From contig NC_083379.1 of assembly GCF_031755915.1 (NCBI RefSeq), positions 3,111,501 to 3,175,500 of the forward strand: 64,000 nt of DNA, in the 5' to 3' direction. This document shows positions 40,739 through 57,701 of the stretch, piece by piece (position 1 is the first letter of the stretch; each line of letters starts with the position of its first letter). Made by a program: the position numbers and the translations under genes. The stretch is from Ziziphus jujuba (lineage: Eukaryota; Streptophyta; Magnoliopsida; Rosales; Rhamnaceae). Under the pieces are notes generated by a model. That model was not told the DNA's origin, ran no database searches, and saw only the letters and a program-made list of their open reading frames with translations.

Positions 40739-43594
40739 TGTCAGGACCCGTCCAGAATTCCTTCCCGGAACCCTAGACAAGCCCTGATCCCAGGAAAATA
40801 CCACCGAACTTTCCAACGGAAAATTCGACAGCACCTCCCCTAAGGGTATGACTTACCAAAAATTTCCTGCACTGAAAACACACTTCTAAAAGCATCCCCT
40901 TATTCCTCCCACAATACTACAAATTGATTCCACAAATTTACAGCACTTCAAAGAATAACAGCAACTCAGTGCATAAATAACAACTACATGTCCAATACAG
41001 TATACAGAGCATTATACAAATAAATATGAAATTAATACGATGACAGATAAGAAGTAATACAGGATGGAGAGGAAAAAGGGAAGAAATATTTCTTGGACTT
41101 TCGGCAACGAACTGAGACGTTGGGCTCGCCCCAGACAATCAACGTCTCCCAACCTGGACCTAGGGGAACGGAATTTAAAAACGTGAGATGCTAATCATCT
41201 CAGTGAATGACCCTATCTACTGAACACCTTTAATATTAATAATATACCAAATAAAGGAATTTAATTACTCAATACCGAACAATTAAATAAATAAATAAAC
41301 AATTGGAGTAATACTTTCTCTCAAAACCCTCACTATTCACTCCGTTGGAAATGTTCCCCTTTTAAAACATTTTCACAAAACCCGATATTTGTACTTCCCG
41401 AAAACCAAGGGATTAAACAACTTAATAAACAATAATTAAATACCCCAAAAATAAATAAAATGTAATAAATTATAATAAATAATTTTTGTACTCTTTGGGG
41501 TTTGAAATTTCTATCCGAAAAATTTATACTTGACGCACCACACCATATACCAGTGATGCCCTCCGATACCTAGCGTCCCGAGCACCGACTGGCGGGGAGA
41601 TTAAAGAGAGAAACTTGCAAACGGTACTTCGGCGTCCCGACAGTACCGCTGCTGAAACCGTCATCCTGGCCAAGGAGGGGGGCGGCTATGTGCACTATAT
41701 CAAACCTGCCTGCCCACGGTCCAATGGCAACTCACGGGAGACATAATACTTGCGCGCTAAACCACATATATACCAGAACACCAATACTGTATGAGTGCGT
41801 CTAAAATAATTATTAAATTAATTATAACCGTACCGTTTTTCCAAAATCACCGTGGGAAATATACAAATTTTCACATTTACCATCCCACATATTTTCATTT
41901 AACAACTCAGTACGAAAACATCGATAACAGTAAAACAATAATTTTTCTCATAATACGAGGTTCAACAAATAATATACCAAGGGCATAATTATAAAATTAA
42001 ACCACCAAATTAAACAAATATTTTCACAAAATATTTAAACCAATTATGCCCGAAAATAATATTAAAATCCAGACACAATTAATTGCTGAAAATACTTGCT
42101 CATGTGTAATAAATACCATTTAATCACAATAAAATAATAATCGGGAATTTCTTAATGACCCCAAAATTCCATATAGCACCAATGGGTAAATATATATAAA
42201 ATAATATTTTTCCCGATTATATTTAAAGTACACCACATGAGCATAACTGCAGATATCAAATTAACACGACATAAATATAATTAATTACCCCAAAACTATT
42301 TTCAAAGGTGGGTCACTCACCCAGAGCACGCAATTAATCCAAGATCCACCATGGGATCAATTCCATGACTCACCCGTGCTCCTAGAACACAATTCACACA
42401 CAGCCAAATAAATTAATATTTTATTCGGATAAATAATACCCGATATCCGGGGGGTCAAACACAAACGTTATCCAAAATTGACAAATTATATGTTTATGGA
42501 AAGCTTGTGAGATGAGGATCACATTACCCACCTCCATTGAGTTCAATTCGACCGGCGGTGATCGGAATTTGGCCGGAAAGCTTCGGCCGGTTTTGATTCC
42601 TTCGCATCTCACAAACCACATCGAATTTTGGAAATTGAAGGCCATATTTGAACTCAAAGGATCCAAAATAGGGGGAGAGGGGTGGCAATTTGGACTGGGC
42701 TGGCCGGAATACGGCTGAATCGCCGGAAAAAATTCAACCCGCCGCCGCGACTTCACAGGCCCAATCTAGGCGCGTCCGGCGGCCGGTGACAGTGAGATTT
42801 TACGGCCGAGCTCGCCTCCTCCCTCCGCTCATTACTGGCCGACGCGTGTAGCAAGGTGGTAGCCGGAATTAAAAAAGATGGCAAGACCTGAGAGGGAGAA
42901 AGGAAGGGAAAGGAAGAAGAAGAAGAAGAAGAAGAAGAAGAAATTCGGGCTGGGTCCCCTTTTTTCCCACGTGGGGGAAAAGAAAAGAAAAAAAAAGAAA
43001 AAGAAAAAGAAAAAAAGAAAATAAAAATAATTAAATAATATTAAAAATAATATTATTATATAAAATAACAATAAAATAATTTGGTATTAAGCATGGTTGA
43101 CATGTGGCATCTCACCATGGTGACACATGGTCACATTTATTAAGTCACACGTGGCACATCGTTACGCGTTTAAAAATAATATTAAAATAATATTGTATTT
43201 GAAAAACTCTACAGGTTCATAACTTTCAAACCACATGTCTAAATCGGACGTGCCGCTAGTCTACGGACTCGTATCAACTAGTACTTCACAACCATGCATG
43301 AATCAAAGCTCAACTTTGCATGAATAAAAAGTCAACTCCGGCACCCCTTGGACAGTTTTGGACCTCCACTTGTTTTGCTCATAACTTTCAAACCGTAGCT
43401 CCGTTTTCAATGTGCTACTAGTCTTTGAACTCGTGCCAATGTGTACTTCGTAACGGTATCTCAGTCAACCTAGAATTCCATCCAAGTCAAAAAGTCAACT
43501 TTTGACCCTTTCGGTCAACGGTCAAAGTCAAAGTCAACGGTCAACCTCGATCAACGTACAAAAATTCCGACATGGTTCGGGACGGAGTGTTACA
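40739..43594 (-). mobile_element. solo LTR no. 3 of the ~2.8-kb family, inverted
   Basis: In reverse orientation it starts TGTAACACTCCGTCCCGAAC (ends at 43594) and ends GGACGGGTCCTGACA (at 40739). The flanking duplication is TGGGT (40734-40738 and 43595-43599). It is 2,856 bp, with a (GAA)n block on the plus strand at 42.92-42.95 kb equivalent to the pyrimidine block of the other copies. Confidence 0.93.
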
Positions 43595-43599
43595 TGGGT

Positions 43600-44585
43600 T
43601 CTCTTATCGATTAAAATAAAAAGATATTATAGATACGTATTATTTCTTTCACATATATATAATCTTAGGCGATCGACAAGTCCACTTGCACACCTACCTC
43701 CATAGAAAACCTCCGGATTTGCTTTCAACCAAAACGTGCTTCTGCCTTTTTCTTTAATTAATTACCCTAGTCAACTACATATATTTGATCTATAATTAAT
43801 AATTCTCTTGTTTATTTTTTTATTTGGTGAAAAGGAGAGCCTTTATTTATTTTTCTTCTGCAATGGAGGACATAATGATCTGCCCAACTCTGAAAATTAG
43901 CTACTTTATGCAAGTTAAAATAACTAATAAATTATTATTATTTATAGGCTCAAGATTTGCAATGTGGAGTAATTTCAAAAGTAGATTATTCAGATTAAAC
44001 AATACACATATGAAACTGTTTTATTCTGATTAATTGTAATATGATAGTTTTACTTTCGATTTAATCTTAATTATTAGTGGACTCTATATTTTAATAGAAA
44101 AATACAATATTAATTTTTGCTAAAAATTGATAAGATGATTTTGGTCTTAATGTTGTCGCCTAATGTTATCGTATGTAAATATATATATATATAGAGTAGA
44201 AAGGTATAAAAATGAAATTAGATAAAAGACTAGATAGATTTTAGAAGAAAGAATATCTCATTGAGCCTAATCTCATGTGAATTTTTATCTTCATATATAT
44301 AGTGCATCGTATTTATCAAAAAAAAAAAAAAAAAAAAAAACTGTTTACAGATTCTAACTATATAAAATACCACAATAATGAATACAATATTGTTGCTCTG
44401 GAGTCAAATAACAATCATATAGCCAAAAACATAAATCTGATCGATCGTCAGAAATAGCATATGGTGAGTCTTATACTGGAAAAAGCAAGCTCGATTAAAT
44501 GTTCCTATTTTGTGCGTCGGTGAACCTAGAGCCAAACATGCCCAGACAAATAAATTTCCTCTTTTGGCAATAAAAAATATTGTTA
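43600..44585. other. AT-rich spacer between solo LTRs
   Basis: No gene was seen. There is a 22-base A-run near 44319-44340 and short TA tracts. Confidence 0.5.
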
Positions 44586-44590
44586 TGAAA

Positions 44591-47401
44591 TGTAACACTC
44601 CATCCCGAACCATGTCGGAATTTTTGCACGTTGATCGAGGTTGACTGTTGACTGTTGACTTTGACCGTTGACCAAGGGATCAAAAGTTGACTTTTTGACC
44701 CGGATGGAATTCTAGGTTGACTGAGGTACCGTTACGAAGTACACGTTGGCACGAGTTCGTAGACTAGTAGCATGTTGAAAACGGAGCTACGGTTTGAAAG
44801 TTATGAGCAAAACAAGTTGAGGTCCAAACTGTCCAAGAGGTGCCTGAGTTGACTCTTTATTTATGGAGAAATGAGCTTTGAATCATGCATGGTTGTGGAG
44901 TGCTCGTCGATACGAGTTCACAGACTAGCGGCACGCTTAAAACGGACATCCGGTTAAAAAGTTATGGACGCGTGAAGTTTGCCGGATACCGTAATATTTT
45001 AATGTTTTTGAGTCGATGAACAGTTAAATGCCATGTGTCATCACCTGATTGGTCCACATGGATGAACAGTGTCACCACTGTGGCTTTTATTTGACAAAAA
45101 TCTCGGGGAAGAGAGAGAAAGAGAGAGAGGAGAGAGAGAGAGAGAGAGAGAGAAACCGACCGGCCGTCGGATTCCGACCAATTTTTCAGCCGATTCTTGT
45201 TACACGCGTCGGCCAGACGGAAGCCTCTCCTCATTTCCAGCCAAACCCCAAAATCTCACGACCGCTGGCCGCCGGATTCCGACCAATTTTTCGGCCGATT
45301 CTCGTTACACGCGCCGACCAGACGGAAGCCTCTCCTCATTTCCAGCCAAACCCCAAAATCTCACGACCGCTGGCCGCCGGACGCTCCCGGATCGAGGCGG
45401 CGAAGTTCGGCGGCGATTTTTCCCTCCACCGCCGGCCACCGCCGTTTGACCCCTTTCCGGCCGTTTTCCAGCCACACGTGCCAGCCACCCCTCACCACCT
45501 CCTCATTTCCGACCAGCCCACCAAATTTCACGGCCACCGGACCTCCGACGCGCCGGGATCGAAGTGTTTTCCGGCGAGGTGCCGAAAATCTTCAAACCCC
45601 GATTTCTCAGCCGTCCGACCTCCGTTTGCCTCATCGCCGGTCCCGTTGGAATCCTCTCCCCTCGATCTACAAATCTGCAAAAAATCTCAGCCAACGGCCA
45701 TTGCACGCGCCGCCGCCGACGACGGTTGCCGGTGACCGCGGCGGCTCGCCGGAAGTTACTGTTCCGGCGAGTACCCAGTCGCACCGCCGGTCTTTGTCCA
45801 CTGTGTTCGACCTCCTGAACCCGAATCCGGCATCCTTTTCCGCCAATTCGTGATGGTTTGGGAGAATTGAGGAGTCAAAACCCGCCAGTCTTAGCTGATT
45901 TACGCGCTTAAGGTGAGTGACCCACCTTCAAAAATATTTTGGGCAATTAATTATGTTTAATTGGTATTTAAATTATGCTCATGTGGTACAATTTAGTTAT
46001 GGTTTTATTGTGGTTTAATTTATTTATTATGCATGAGCAAAGTATATTTCGGTAATAGTCATATGTGGTTTTAACTATTATTTTGGGCATAATTGGTTTA
46101 AATATTTTATGAAAATATTTGTTAAATTAGTGGTTTAATTTTATAATTATGCCCACGGTATTTTATCTGTTGAACCTTGTATTACGAGAAAATTTTGGTT
46201 TTATTTGTTATCAATGTTTTCATACCGGTTTGTTAAATAAAAATATGTGGGATGGTAAGTGTGAAATTTTGATATATTTCCCACGGTAATTTTGGAAAAC
46301 GGTACAGTTGGTTTAATAATTATTTTAGACGCATTCATACAGTATTGGTGTTCTGGTATATATATATGTGGTTCAGCGCGCAAGTATTATTATTTCTCCC
46401 GTGAGTTGCCATTGGACCGTGGGCAGGCAAGTTTGTTATTGGCCACAGCCGCCCCCCTCCTTGGCCGGGATGATGGTTTCAGCAGCGGTACTGTCGGGAC
46501 GCCGAAGTGCCGTTTGCAAGTTTCTCTCTTTAATCTCCCCGCCAGTCGGTGCTCAGGACGCTGGGTATCAGAGGGCATCGCCGGTATATGGTGTGGTGTG
46601 TCAAGTGTAATTTTTTTCAGATAAAGTTTAAAACCCCAAAGGTGTTCAAAAATTGTTTATTATAATTTATTACATTTTAATTATATATTGGGGTATTTAT
46701 TTATTTATTGTTTATCAAATGGTTTGATCCCTTGGTTTTCGGGAAGTACGAATATCGGGTTTTGTGAAATCGTTTTAAAAAGGGAACATTTCCAACGGAG
46801 TGATTGGTGAGAGTTTTGAGGGAAAATTTTCATTTCCAACTGTTATTATTTATTTATTAATTGTTGGTATTAATTCAATTCCCTTATTTGTAATATTATT
46901 ATTATTATTATCATTAAAAGTGTTCAGTAGTTAGGGTCACTCATTGAGATGATTAGCATCTCACGTTTTTAAGTTCCGTTCCCTTAGGTGCAAGGGGTGG
47001 TAGACGTTCTTCCGGAGCGAACCAATTTTCCGCTGCTATCGTGTTTCGAGAAGTACCTTTGTACTAATTCATTTCAGTTGTATTATTTCTTTCATCTTTG
47101 TTGTATTTCTGTTGATTAGCATTTCATAAAGCTCTGTATACTATTTGGACACTTATGTTTTATTTATGCACTGGACTGTTGTTATTGTCATGAAGTGCTG
47201 TAAATTGTGGAATCAATTTGTAGTTTTGCGGGAGGAATAAGGGGATGAGTATAGAAGTGTGTTTTCAGTGCAGGTAATTTTTGGTAAGTCTTACCCTTAG
47301 GGGAGGTGCTGCTGGATTTTCCGTTGGAAGGTTCGGTGGTATTTCCCTGGGATTAGGGCTTGTCTAGGGTTCCGGGAAAGAATTCTGGACGAGTCCTGAC
47401 A
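44591..47401 (+). mobile_element. solo LTR no. 4 of the ~2.8-kb family, divergent centre
   Basis: It starts TGTAACACTCCATCCCGAAC and ends CGAGTCCTGACA, flanked by TGAAA (44586-44590 and 47402-47406). Its middle (45.1-45.85 kb) differs from the other three copies: a (GA)n tract, then a GC-rich segment with a 105-bp tandem duplication (45166-45380). The 228-codon frame there is Pro/Arg/Ser-rich and has no domain. The outer thirds match the other LTRs well, so this is a subfamily. Confidence 0.92.
45166..45380 (+). repeat. 105-bp tandem duplication inside solo LTR 4
   Basis: The phrase GATTCCGACCAATTTTT recurs exactly 105 bases apart (45171 versus 45276 for ATTCC), and the rest of the unit matches closely. 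Confidence 0.9.
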
Positions 47402-47406
47402 TGAAA

Positions 47407-48160
47407 TCTCTCTTTGCCAATAAAAGATATTGGTATAATTTTATTTTTTATTTTTTGGGTGAATATGAATGATAGACTAAAGAACACATTGAGTTGCAAA
47501 ATGTATTCATATTGGATTAAACTATTTTAAATTCAATTAATAAAATTAGATTATTTTAAAGCATTAGATAAAGGTAAAAGGCATGATTTCTAAATTACTA
47601 AATTTTTTTCGATTTCTGAATTATTTAGTAAGTAATTAATATAAATTAAAATTCATCTCTCTCCTAATAGATTTTGAAAACAGAATGACATGAACAATAA
47701 AAATAAGACTCATAGTAATTACTTTATTTGGTTTTACACATTATTTTTTTTATTGAAAATGAAGTTTTAAGGATAACTATTTTAATTTCTACAAATTTAT
47801 TAAGGTTCAATTTTTAATATATTTATTGACATATATCTTCCAAAAGAAATTTAAATATTAAAATAAACTAGATAATTCCTAACAATTCAATATTACGAAC
47901 TCTTTATACTACCAAAATTACTTTTATCTTGTATAATGACAGCAAGCAAATCTTTGACTTCATTGCCAAAAAAAGGTGAATCTTTGACTTCTAAATTTAA
48001 TGATTTGAAAAGGAAAAAAAAATAAAAACATTAAAGTAAAATGAATATTTTATTTATTTTTGTCTAGACAAGGAAAGTTTACAGCTAATAGCTAAAGCCT
48101 AAAGGTCTCATAAACTCGTAGTTGCAGCTAACACTCAGAGTCATGTACGTGGTGTAGCGT
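47407..48160. other. AT-rich flank, no gene
   Basis: No coding signal. The right part (from about 48.07 kb) begins similarity with the 3' flank of the 53-57 kb glucosidase gene (51.88 kb onward). Confidence 0.5.
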
Positions 48161-48161
48161 G

Positions 48162-48385
48162 GGATCCACAAAATGTGTTGCCAACCACCGTAAAAATTTG
48201 AAATTTTTGTCAAGTCCTTGTTGGCCGTCTCTCCAACATTCACATTATCCTTTTTGCTACAGTCTACTTGGCAGATCCACAAAATGTGTTGCCAACCACC
48301 GTAAAAATTTGAAATTTTCTATCGAGTCCTTGTTGGCCGTCTCTCTAACATTCACATTATCCTTTTTGCTATAGTGTACTTGGCA
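48162..48385. repeat. tandem duplication, two ~110-bp units
   Basis: GATCCACAAAATGTGTTGCCAACC starts at about 48163 and again at about 48276, and both units end in CTACTTGGC or CTTGGC. A related single unit is at 51945-52015. Confidence 0.88.
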
Positions 48386-48996
48386 TTGCAAAGCAATCTT
48401 TAGTTTGAGCACCAATACAAATTAAACCAGACAACGTTTTTTGTTCATAATTTCTATTGATTGGCTTCCCTTTGCTCTCATATATTCTTATCTCTTATGT
48501 GATAAGGCTTTTCTTGTTTATATTGAGAGTGGAGAATTAAAATACGACTTTTCTGCATGAAAAAGCAAAGGACTTTGATATTGTATGAATTGTCTATGAA
48601 GGCTGAACGGATTATACAAGATGTCTATATTAATTCATAAATCATCAACGATAATGGACTATTAGCCAAACTCATCATCATCATCATTTATGTGTTATTA
48701 ATTCATCGTGTCGCTAATTAATTGCTATATTATTAACTATAGTTTCTCATCAATTATTGTTCAAATAAAAAGAAAATATGTCTTCACAGGGGCAACCCCA
48801 ACACCCCAATAATTTTTCTTATGCAAAGGTATTCTTAATTCAAATATTCCCATCTTCCGTATCAAAATTGTAAAATAGAAATATATTCTTGATTAAAAAA
48901 TTGATAATATTAGAGAAATATCAAATATATAAGTAAATGTTCCGGTGATTTGATTTTACAGAAGAGGTAGAGCGGGTGGACTATTACAAATATTAA

Positions 48997-49715
48997 TTAA
49001 TTGAAGAGGAACAGCTTCAACAAATAAGCAGAGTATTTGAGGTATCTTTTTAAATTGTTTTTGAAATCTACGTAAGTGAGGCCAAACCGAATGCTGTAGC
49101 CTTCTACCCATTCGAAACTGTCATGAAATGCTCATATGTAATATCCTTTTATATTACACCCTCCATGAAACCAAAAATTACTAATATTGAAATCCATTCT
49201 TTTTTTTGGATAAATAGACTTAAAAATATTATTTGCTTAATTATCTTCCTTTTCCCCATATAAAAAAAATAATTGAACACTCACTATTGAACACTCACAT
49301 GATTGATTTTGAAAGATATAGGAGATGGTCATGGAGGTATCTTATCCTCATACTACCCTTGGGTGCTTCCTTCACTGGCAATGTGCTATTATTTGCCTCG
49401 GGAAAACCTGCAACATCGTTAAATGTTTTTTTAAAGGCACAACAAATTGTTCTTTTAGAATATATATATTTCTATATCTATATAGTTCTTTCAAAAAAAT
49501 AAAAAAATAGCAACTTTTAAATAGCAAAATATTATTATTTACATATTAATGGATCATATATAAGAAACGATTGGTTTACCATTTTCAGTAATATATCATA
49601 TATAAGAAATGATTGGTTAACCATTTTCAGTAATATAAACTGGCAGATTCCTGCAGTTATCCTTTACATACAATACGAGCTCTCTGATTCCTCATGGATA
49701 GTCAAGAAGCCAAGG
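48997..49715 (-). pseudogene. truncated GH1 beta-glucosidase, exons 13-11 only
   Basis: The reverse strand shows exon 13 (48997-49165) with FHDSFEW ... [21 protein letters not shown], then exon 12 (about 49318-49425) and a shortened exon 11 (about 49630-49715, ENG-side region). Lesions include TGA for the Trp of YxWAFHD and a frame break at EGVNVKGY. Nothing upstream of exon 11 remains. Together with 48.0-49.0 kb it duplicates the 3' end and 3' flank of the 53-57 kb gene. Confidence 0.8.
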
Positions 49716-49719
49716 TAAA

Positions 49720-50774
49720 TTTTATTTAAATTCTTTTAATTTTACTATAATTATATTTATGATTTTAATTCTAAAAATTAATTAAAAAAACTAATAGATG
49801 AGTTTTATTATGATTTTTCTTAAGCATAGATCTAATAGTATTGAAACAAAAATGAAGAAATTTAAATTTAAATTTTCCTTTTAATTAAAAAAATGTTGCA
49901 GGTTGTGGATAAAGAACTTGGGCTTATTTTAAATGTATTGTCTGGTGGATAAAGAAGATTTTATCTCCAGCTTATTTTAAGATATTAAAGAGGGCTAATG
50001 TGGGTCTAAATTATTATTATTATTATTGAGATTATTAGACTGGTTGTAGATTTAAACAAAAAATAAAAAATAAAAAATTTATCGTGTCAAGGTATCAAAT
50101 TGTTTACCAACCATTCATCGGTCGGGTTGGGTTCTGAAGCTCTTCGGTGGCTAGCCAGGTTGTCAGGAACCCAAGAATGTTCGGTAAGGAATTGTATGTA
50201 GCTACTAACCATGAATTGGACTTTGCGCGTTATCTTTACTCTCCCTACTAAATTAGACATTGCAATTGGAAAATACTTGGGCTTCGTGGGTTTACCTATT
50301 TGATTGTCAAATTTTTAGCAATATTTCTATTTTAGTTAAGGGTGTCGTGTTGTAATTGTAAATTACAACACTAGGCCTTTATGAATGTCTATTAAAAGTT
50401 ACAAAACCAGAAAGCAAGCATAAAAATGTAGCAATTCCTCAAAAGGAAGGAATCACCAAACCAAGTTATCTATTTTGAATTAAAGGGAGAGAGAGAGAAT
50501 TAAATCCAATCCTCCAAACCACACCCTTCAACTTTTATTAGTTCTACCAAAACTAGTGCTAGTGTTGAAACTGTACACAACTATTGTGTAGCCAATATCC
50601 TGGTCCTTTTACCCTAAAAGATTTACTCCTTGTTAACTTGATTTAAAAAGTTCGGTGATTGATGAAAATTTTGAAAAATATGACTCTTTTTCTTTTTTAA
50701 TTTTATTTTAGAATTGCGGATTCCATTTTAGTTTGACAGTAGATTAAACAAAACAATAATGTTATAAATATCAG
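49720..50774. other. intergenic region, no gene seen
   Basis: AT-rich, with a more GC-balanced patch near 50100-50230 that carries no recognisable reading frame. Confidence 0.45.
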
Positions 50775-51000
50775 ACCTCCACCTTCAATTGCCATGTCTC
50801 ACTTGACTTAAATAGAGATGTCACGTTATTCCTTTCTAATTTGACTTACAGATGGGGAGAGGTGGGAACAAAAAAACAAGTGAAATAGATTGTTTTTTGG
50901 GAAAAAAAAAAAATTAAAGTAGTGAGCCAGCTTCAATTGCACATGACAAGTGACACTAGTTTGTAAGTTCCCAAACCGGTATAGTGACACTATTTGTATA

Positions 51001-51053
<53 letters not shown>

Positions 51054-51560
51054 CGTCATGAAAGTTGTATTAGCTCGCTTGATGGTCGTAGAAGATAGTG
51101 GGATGGCCAGGGACGTTTCTATCCTTGCTATCCTCCGTAGCCTCCTTCACAGGCAAGGTGCTATTGTTTGACTCAGCAACACCTTCTAAAATATATATTA
51201 CAGGGAGTATATAGTTTTACATAACAACTTCACCTTGATTTTCAAGAAGGTAATGAAAAATACGTTTTTATATTTTCAACAATAAATTAATAAAATAAAT
51301 GTTTTATTACCACTTTCAGTGATGTATACTGGTGGATTCTTGTATCTATGCTTTTTATATATTAAAAGCTCTTCAATTCCTCCCGGGATTTGTAACGCCA
51401 ATTGACGTTAGTCTATAATACCATTCAACTAAATATCAATAAAATTGCATATATATATATATATATATATATGTAATTTTTCGCTAAATTAAAAGATGAG
51501 AGTATAATACATACACACTGATAGAGATTGCGGCTCCATTTTTTTCTCCTGTGGTGAAAA
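50775..51560 (-). pseudogene. rearranged GH1 fragment: exon 1 start region joined to exons 12-10
   Basis: The left part (50775-50990) matches the start-codon and upstream region of the orphan exon at 1.57-1.89 kb (TTCAATTGCCATG in plus orientation). After a long (TA)n tract (about 51006-51046) the sequence matches exon 12 (51055-51180), exon 11 (about 51310-51410) and exon 10 (about 51515-51550) of the 2.3-7.8 kb gene, with stops and small indels. Exon 13 is missing, consistent with a deletion between two (TA)n tracts present in the 1.6-2.7 kb arrangement. Confidence 0.78.
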
Positions 51561-53387
51561 AATGAAAGTGATTATAATTATATATATGCTTGCATTGGAT
51601 TAAACTATTTTAAATTCAAGTCAATCAACTTAAATCATTTTAGGGGCCAAATGAAGGTAAAAGCTGTATATGAAGTTGTGATGAATAGGGTAACATTATA
51701 TACGTGATAGATTCTTTGTTTTCCGAATTATTTAATAACTAATTAGGAAATGTCTTTAAAATTTGTATTAGCAAAGCTATTATTTTCTTGTATAATGATC
51801 CCAGTTGATTTAAAAAAATAAAAAATAAAAAAATAAAGTAAGATGAATATTTTATTTAGTTCTGTCTAGCTCAAAAACTCAAAAGTTAGATCGATCACAC
51901 CATTCAAACACTCATAGTTTTGTGCGTGGTATAGTGTGGGATCCACAGAATGAGTTGCCAACCACGCTAAAAATTTGGACTATATTGAAATTTTTATAAG
52001 TCATTGTTGGCCCTTTTTTTGTCGTTGACAATCGTTTATATAGATTAATACAATAAAAAAAAAATGTAAAACATAAAATAAGTAAAAGAGTAAATGTGAA
52101 GATTCTCTTATTTTTAATAAAAAGAGAGGTTTTTTTTTTTTTTTTTTTTTTTGTGGCAAAGTAAACAAATTCTATAAAAATTCACCTGTATTGAATGGCA
52201 ACAACACACATGAAGAAATTGGGCTGAGTTACGGAGAGTGTCTGGCAACAAGGAGGAGTGACACAGTAGCATCAAAATGAACAAAACTTTTTTTTTTCAG
52301 GCCCAAAGTTTTGGAAAGCCCATGCATGTCTAAGACTTCGGGTAAGGAAACCAATTTTATTTATTTCTTTTTCATATTAAGAGTGGTGAATTAAAAAACA
52401 GCTTTCCTGCACGACATAGCAGATGAACTACGTTTTTTTTTTCTTCTCTTTCTTTTTGAGTAAATGAGAAAGCAGAAGACTTCGATACTGAATAGGATTA
52501 TACAAGGTGTCTATCTTAATTAATAAATTATTAACGATAATCGACTACCAGTCAAACTCACCACCATCATCATACACCAATGAAGTTCTATTACAATAGA
52601 TTTGGTAAAATCTCAAATAACGAAACATAAAAACTGCATACTAATTTATGTATTTAGGTTAATGATATTATATTAGATTTATATTAGTATTATCTAATAA
52701 AATTTAATAAATTAATTGTTCTTAATTGGTAAAATATGATGAACATATTATAAGCCTATTAAGGAGGAATATTATTTATAAGTATGTAAGTTTTATAATA
52801 TTAAAAATACTTAGTTAAGTATTTAAAAATTCATTAATTTAATTTTTTTAAAAAATCAACTTGCAACATTTAAAAAACTTCATTTTATTATTTGAAATAT
52901 AGCTAAATTTGAATTTTTTAATTTGTATATATTTTTAATGGATGAACGAATCGAACGATAGATTAGACAATAATTTAACAAATGAATTCATGTTTATTTA
53001 TTTATCCATGAATACTTAACGAATCGCATTTAAATAAACTAAATTTTATGTGGATATAATAAGAATATGATTCAACAATATAGGTTGCTCCATCTAATTA
53101 TTACGTTTCACTAATTAATTGTTGTATTAACCATAGTTTCTCATAAATTATTGTTCAAATAAATGTAAAATAGGTGTTCACGGGGACAACATGTAGCTTT
53201 TCTAGTGCAATGATATTCTTAATTCAAATATTCCCATCTCGTACATAAAAATATAAAATAGAAATATCGTCTTAATTAAAAGATTAATAATACCGCAGAA
53301 ATATTATCAAACATTTAAACATTCCGCTTATTCATTTTACAAACGAGGCGGGGCAGGCCGGGTGGATCAAATATTACAAATGTTATT
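51561..53387. other. 3' flank of the 53-57 kb glucosidase gene
   Basis: No gene was seen. 51.88-52.02 kb, 52.48-52.58 kb and 53.09-53.39 kb resemble 48.08-48.36 kb, 48.57-48.69 kb and 48.70-48.99 kb, showing the copied unit included this flank. A 25-base T-run lies at 52130-52153. Confidence 0.55.
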
Positions 53388-57208
<3,821 letters not shown>

Positions 57209-57250
57209 GGTTTGCTACTTTTCTGCTTGCACAATCTCCTTAATCCTTCA

Positions 57251-57256
57251 TTTATA
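57251..57256 (-). promoter_or_regulatory. probable TATA box of the 53-57 kb GH1 copy
   Basis: The reverse strand reads CTATAAATGAAGG, with TATAAA about 45 bases upstream of the ATG at 57208. Confidence 0.6.
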
Positions 57257-57641
57257 GAGCCAAGAGTTAGCTAGAGTTAAATTACCAATATTTTATTTAT
57301 TTTTTATTTTTTTTTTTATAATATTCCTCTTAAATGTAGGCCAGATTTCTTTTGGATCTTTTATATATTTTTTTATTTTTGAATGCACTGTTGAATTCTG
57401 AATCTATGATTTATAATCATCATTTGTTTTAAAAAATTTAAATTCATAAAAAATGGTTCAAATTAATTGCCATTCATTTATTTCTTTTATAATTTTCTTT
57501 AATAGTTAGTAGGCATAGGGAGAGACATTCATATTATATACTGTGACAATGTTAGTAGGACCAAAAGTCTCCATAGTTTTTTTTTTTATTTTATTTTTAA
57601 AAAAATTCTCCTTAAGCTCGTGTTTAACACATGGGCCAAAA

Positions 57642-57677
<36 letters not shown>

Positions 57678-57701
57678 TATTATTATTATTATTATTATTA
57701 G
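57642..57701. repeat. (AAT)n(ATT)n palindromic microsatellite
   Basis: About ten AAT units are followed directly by about eight ATT units, so the tract can fold on itself. Confidence 0.92.

Noticed and set aside
45049..45853. 228- and 218-codon Pro/Arg/Ser-rich frames
   Set aside because: Inside solo LTR 4. They arise from GC-rich repeats including a 105-bp duplication, and no motif supports a protein.
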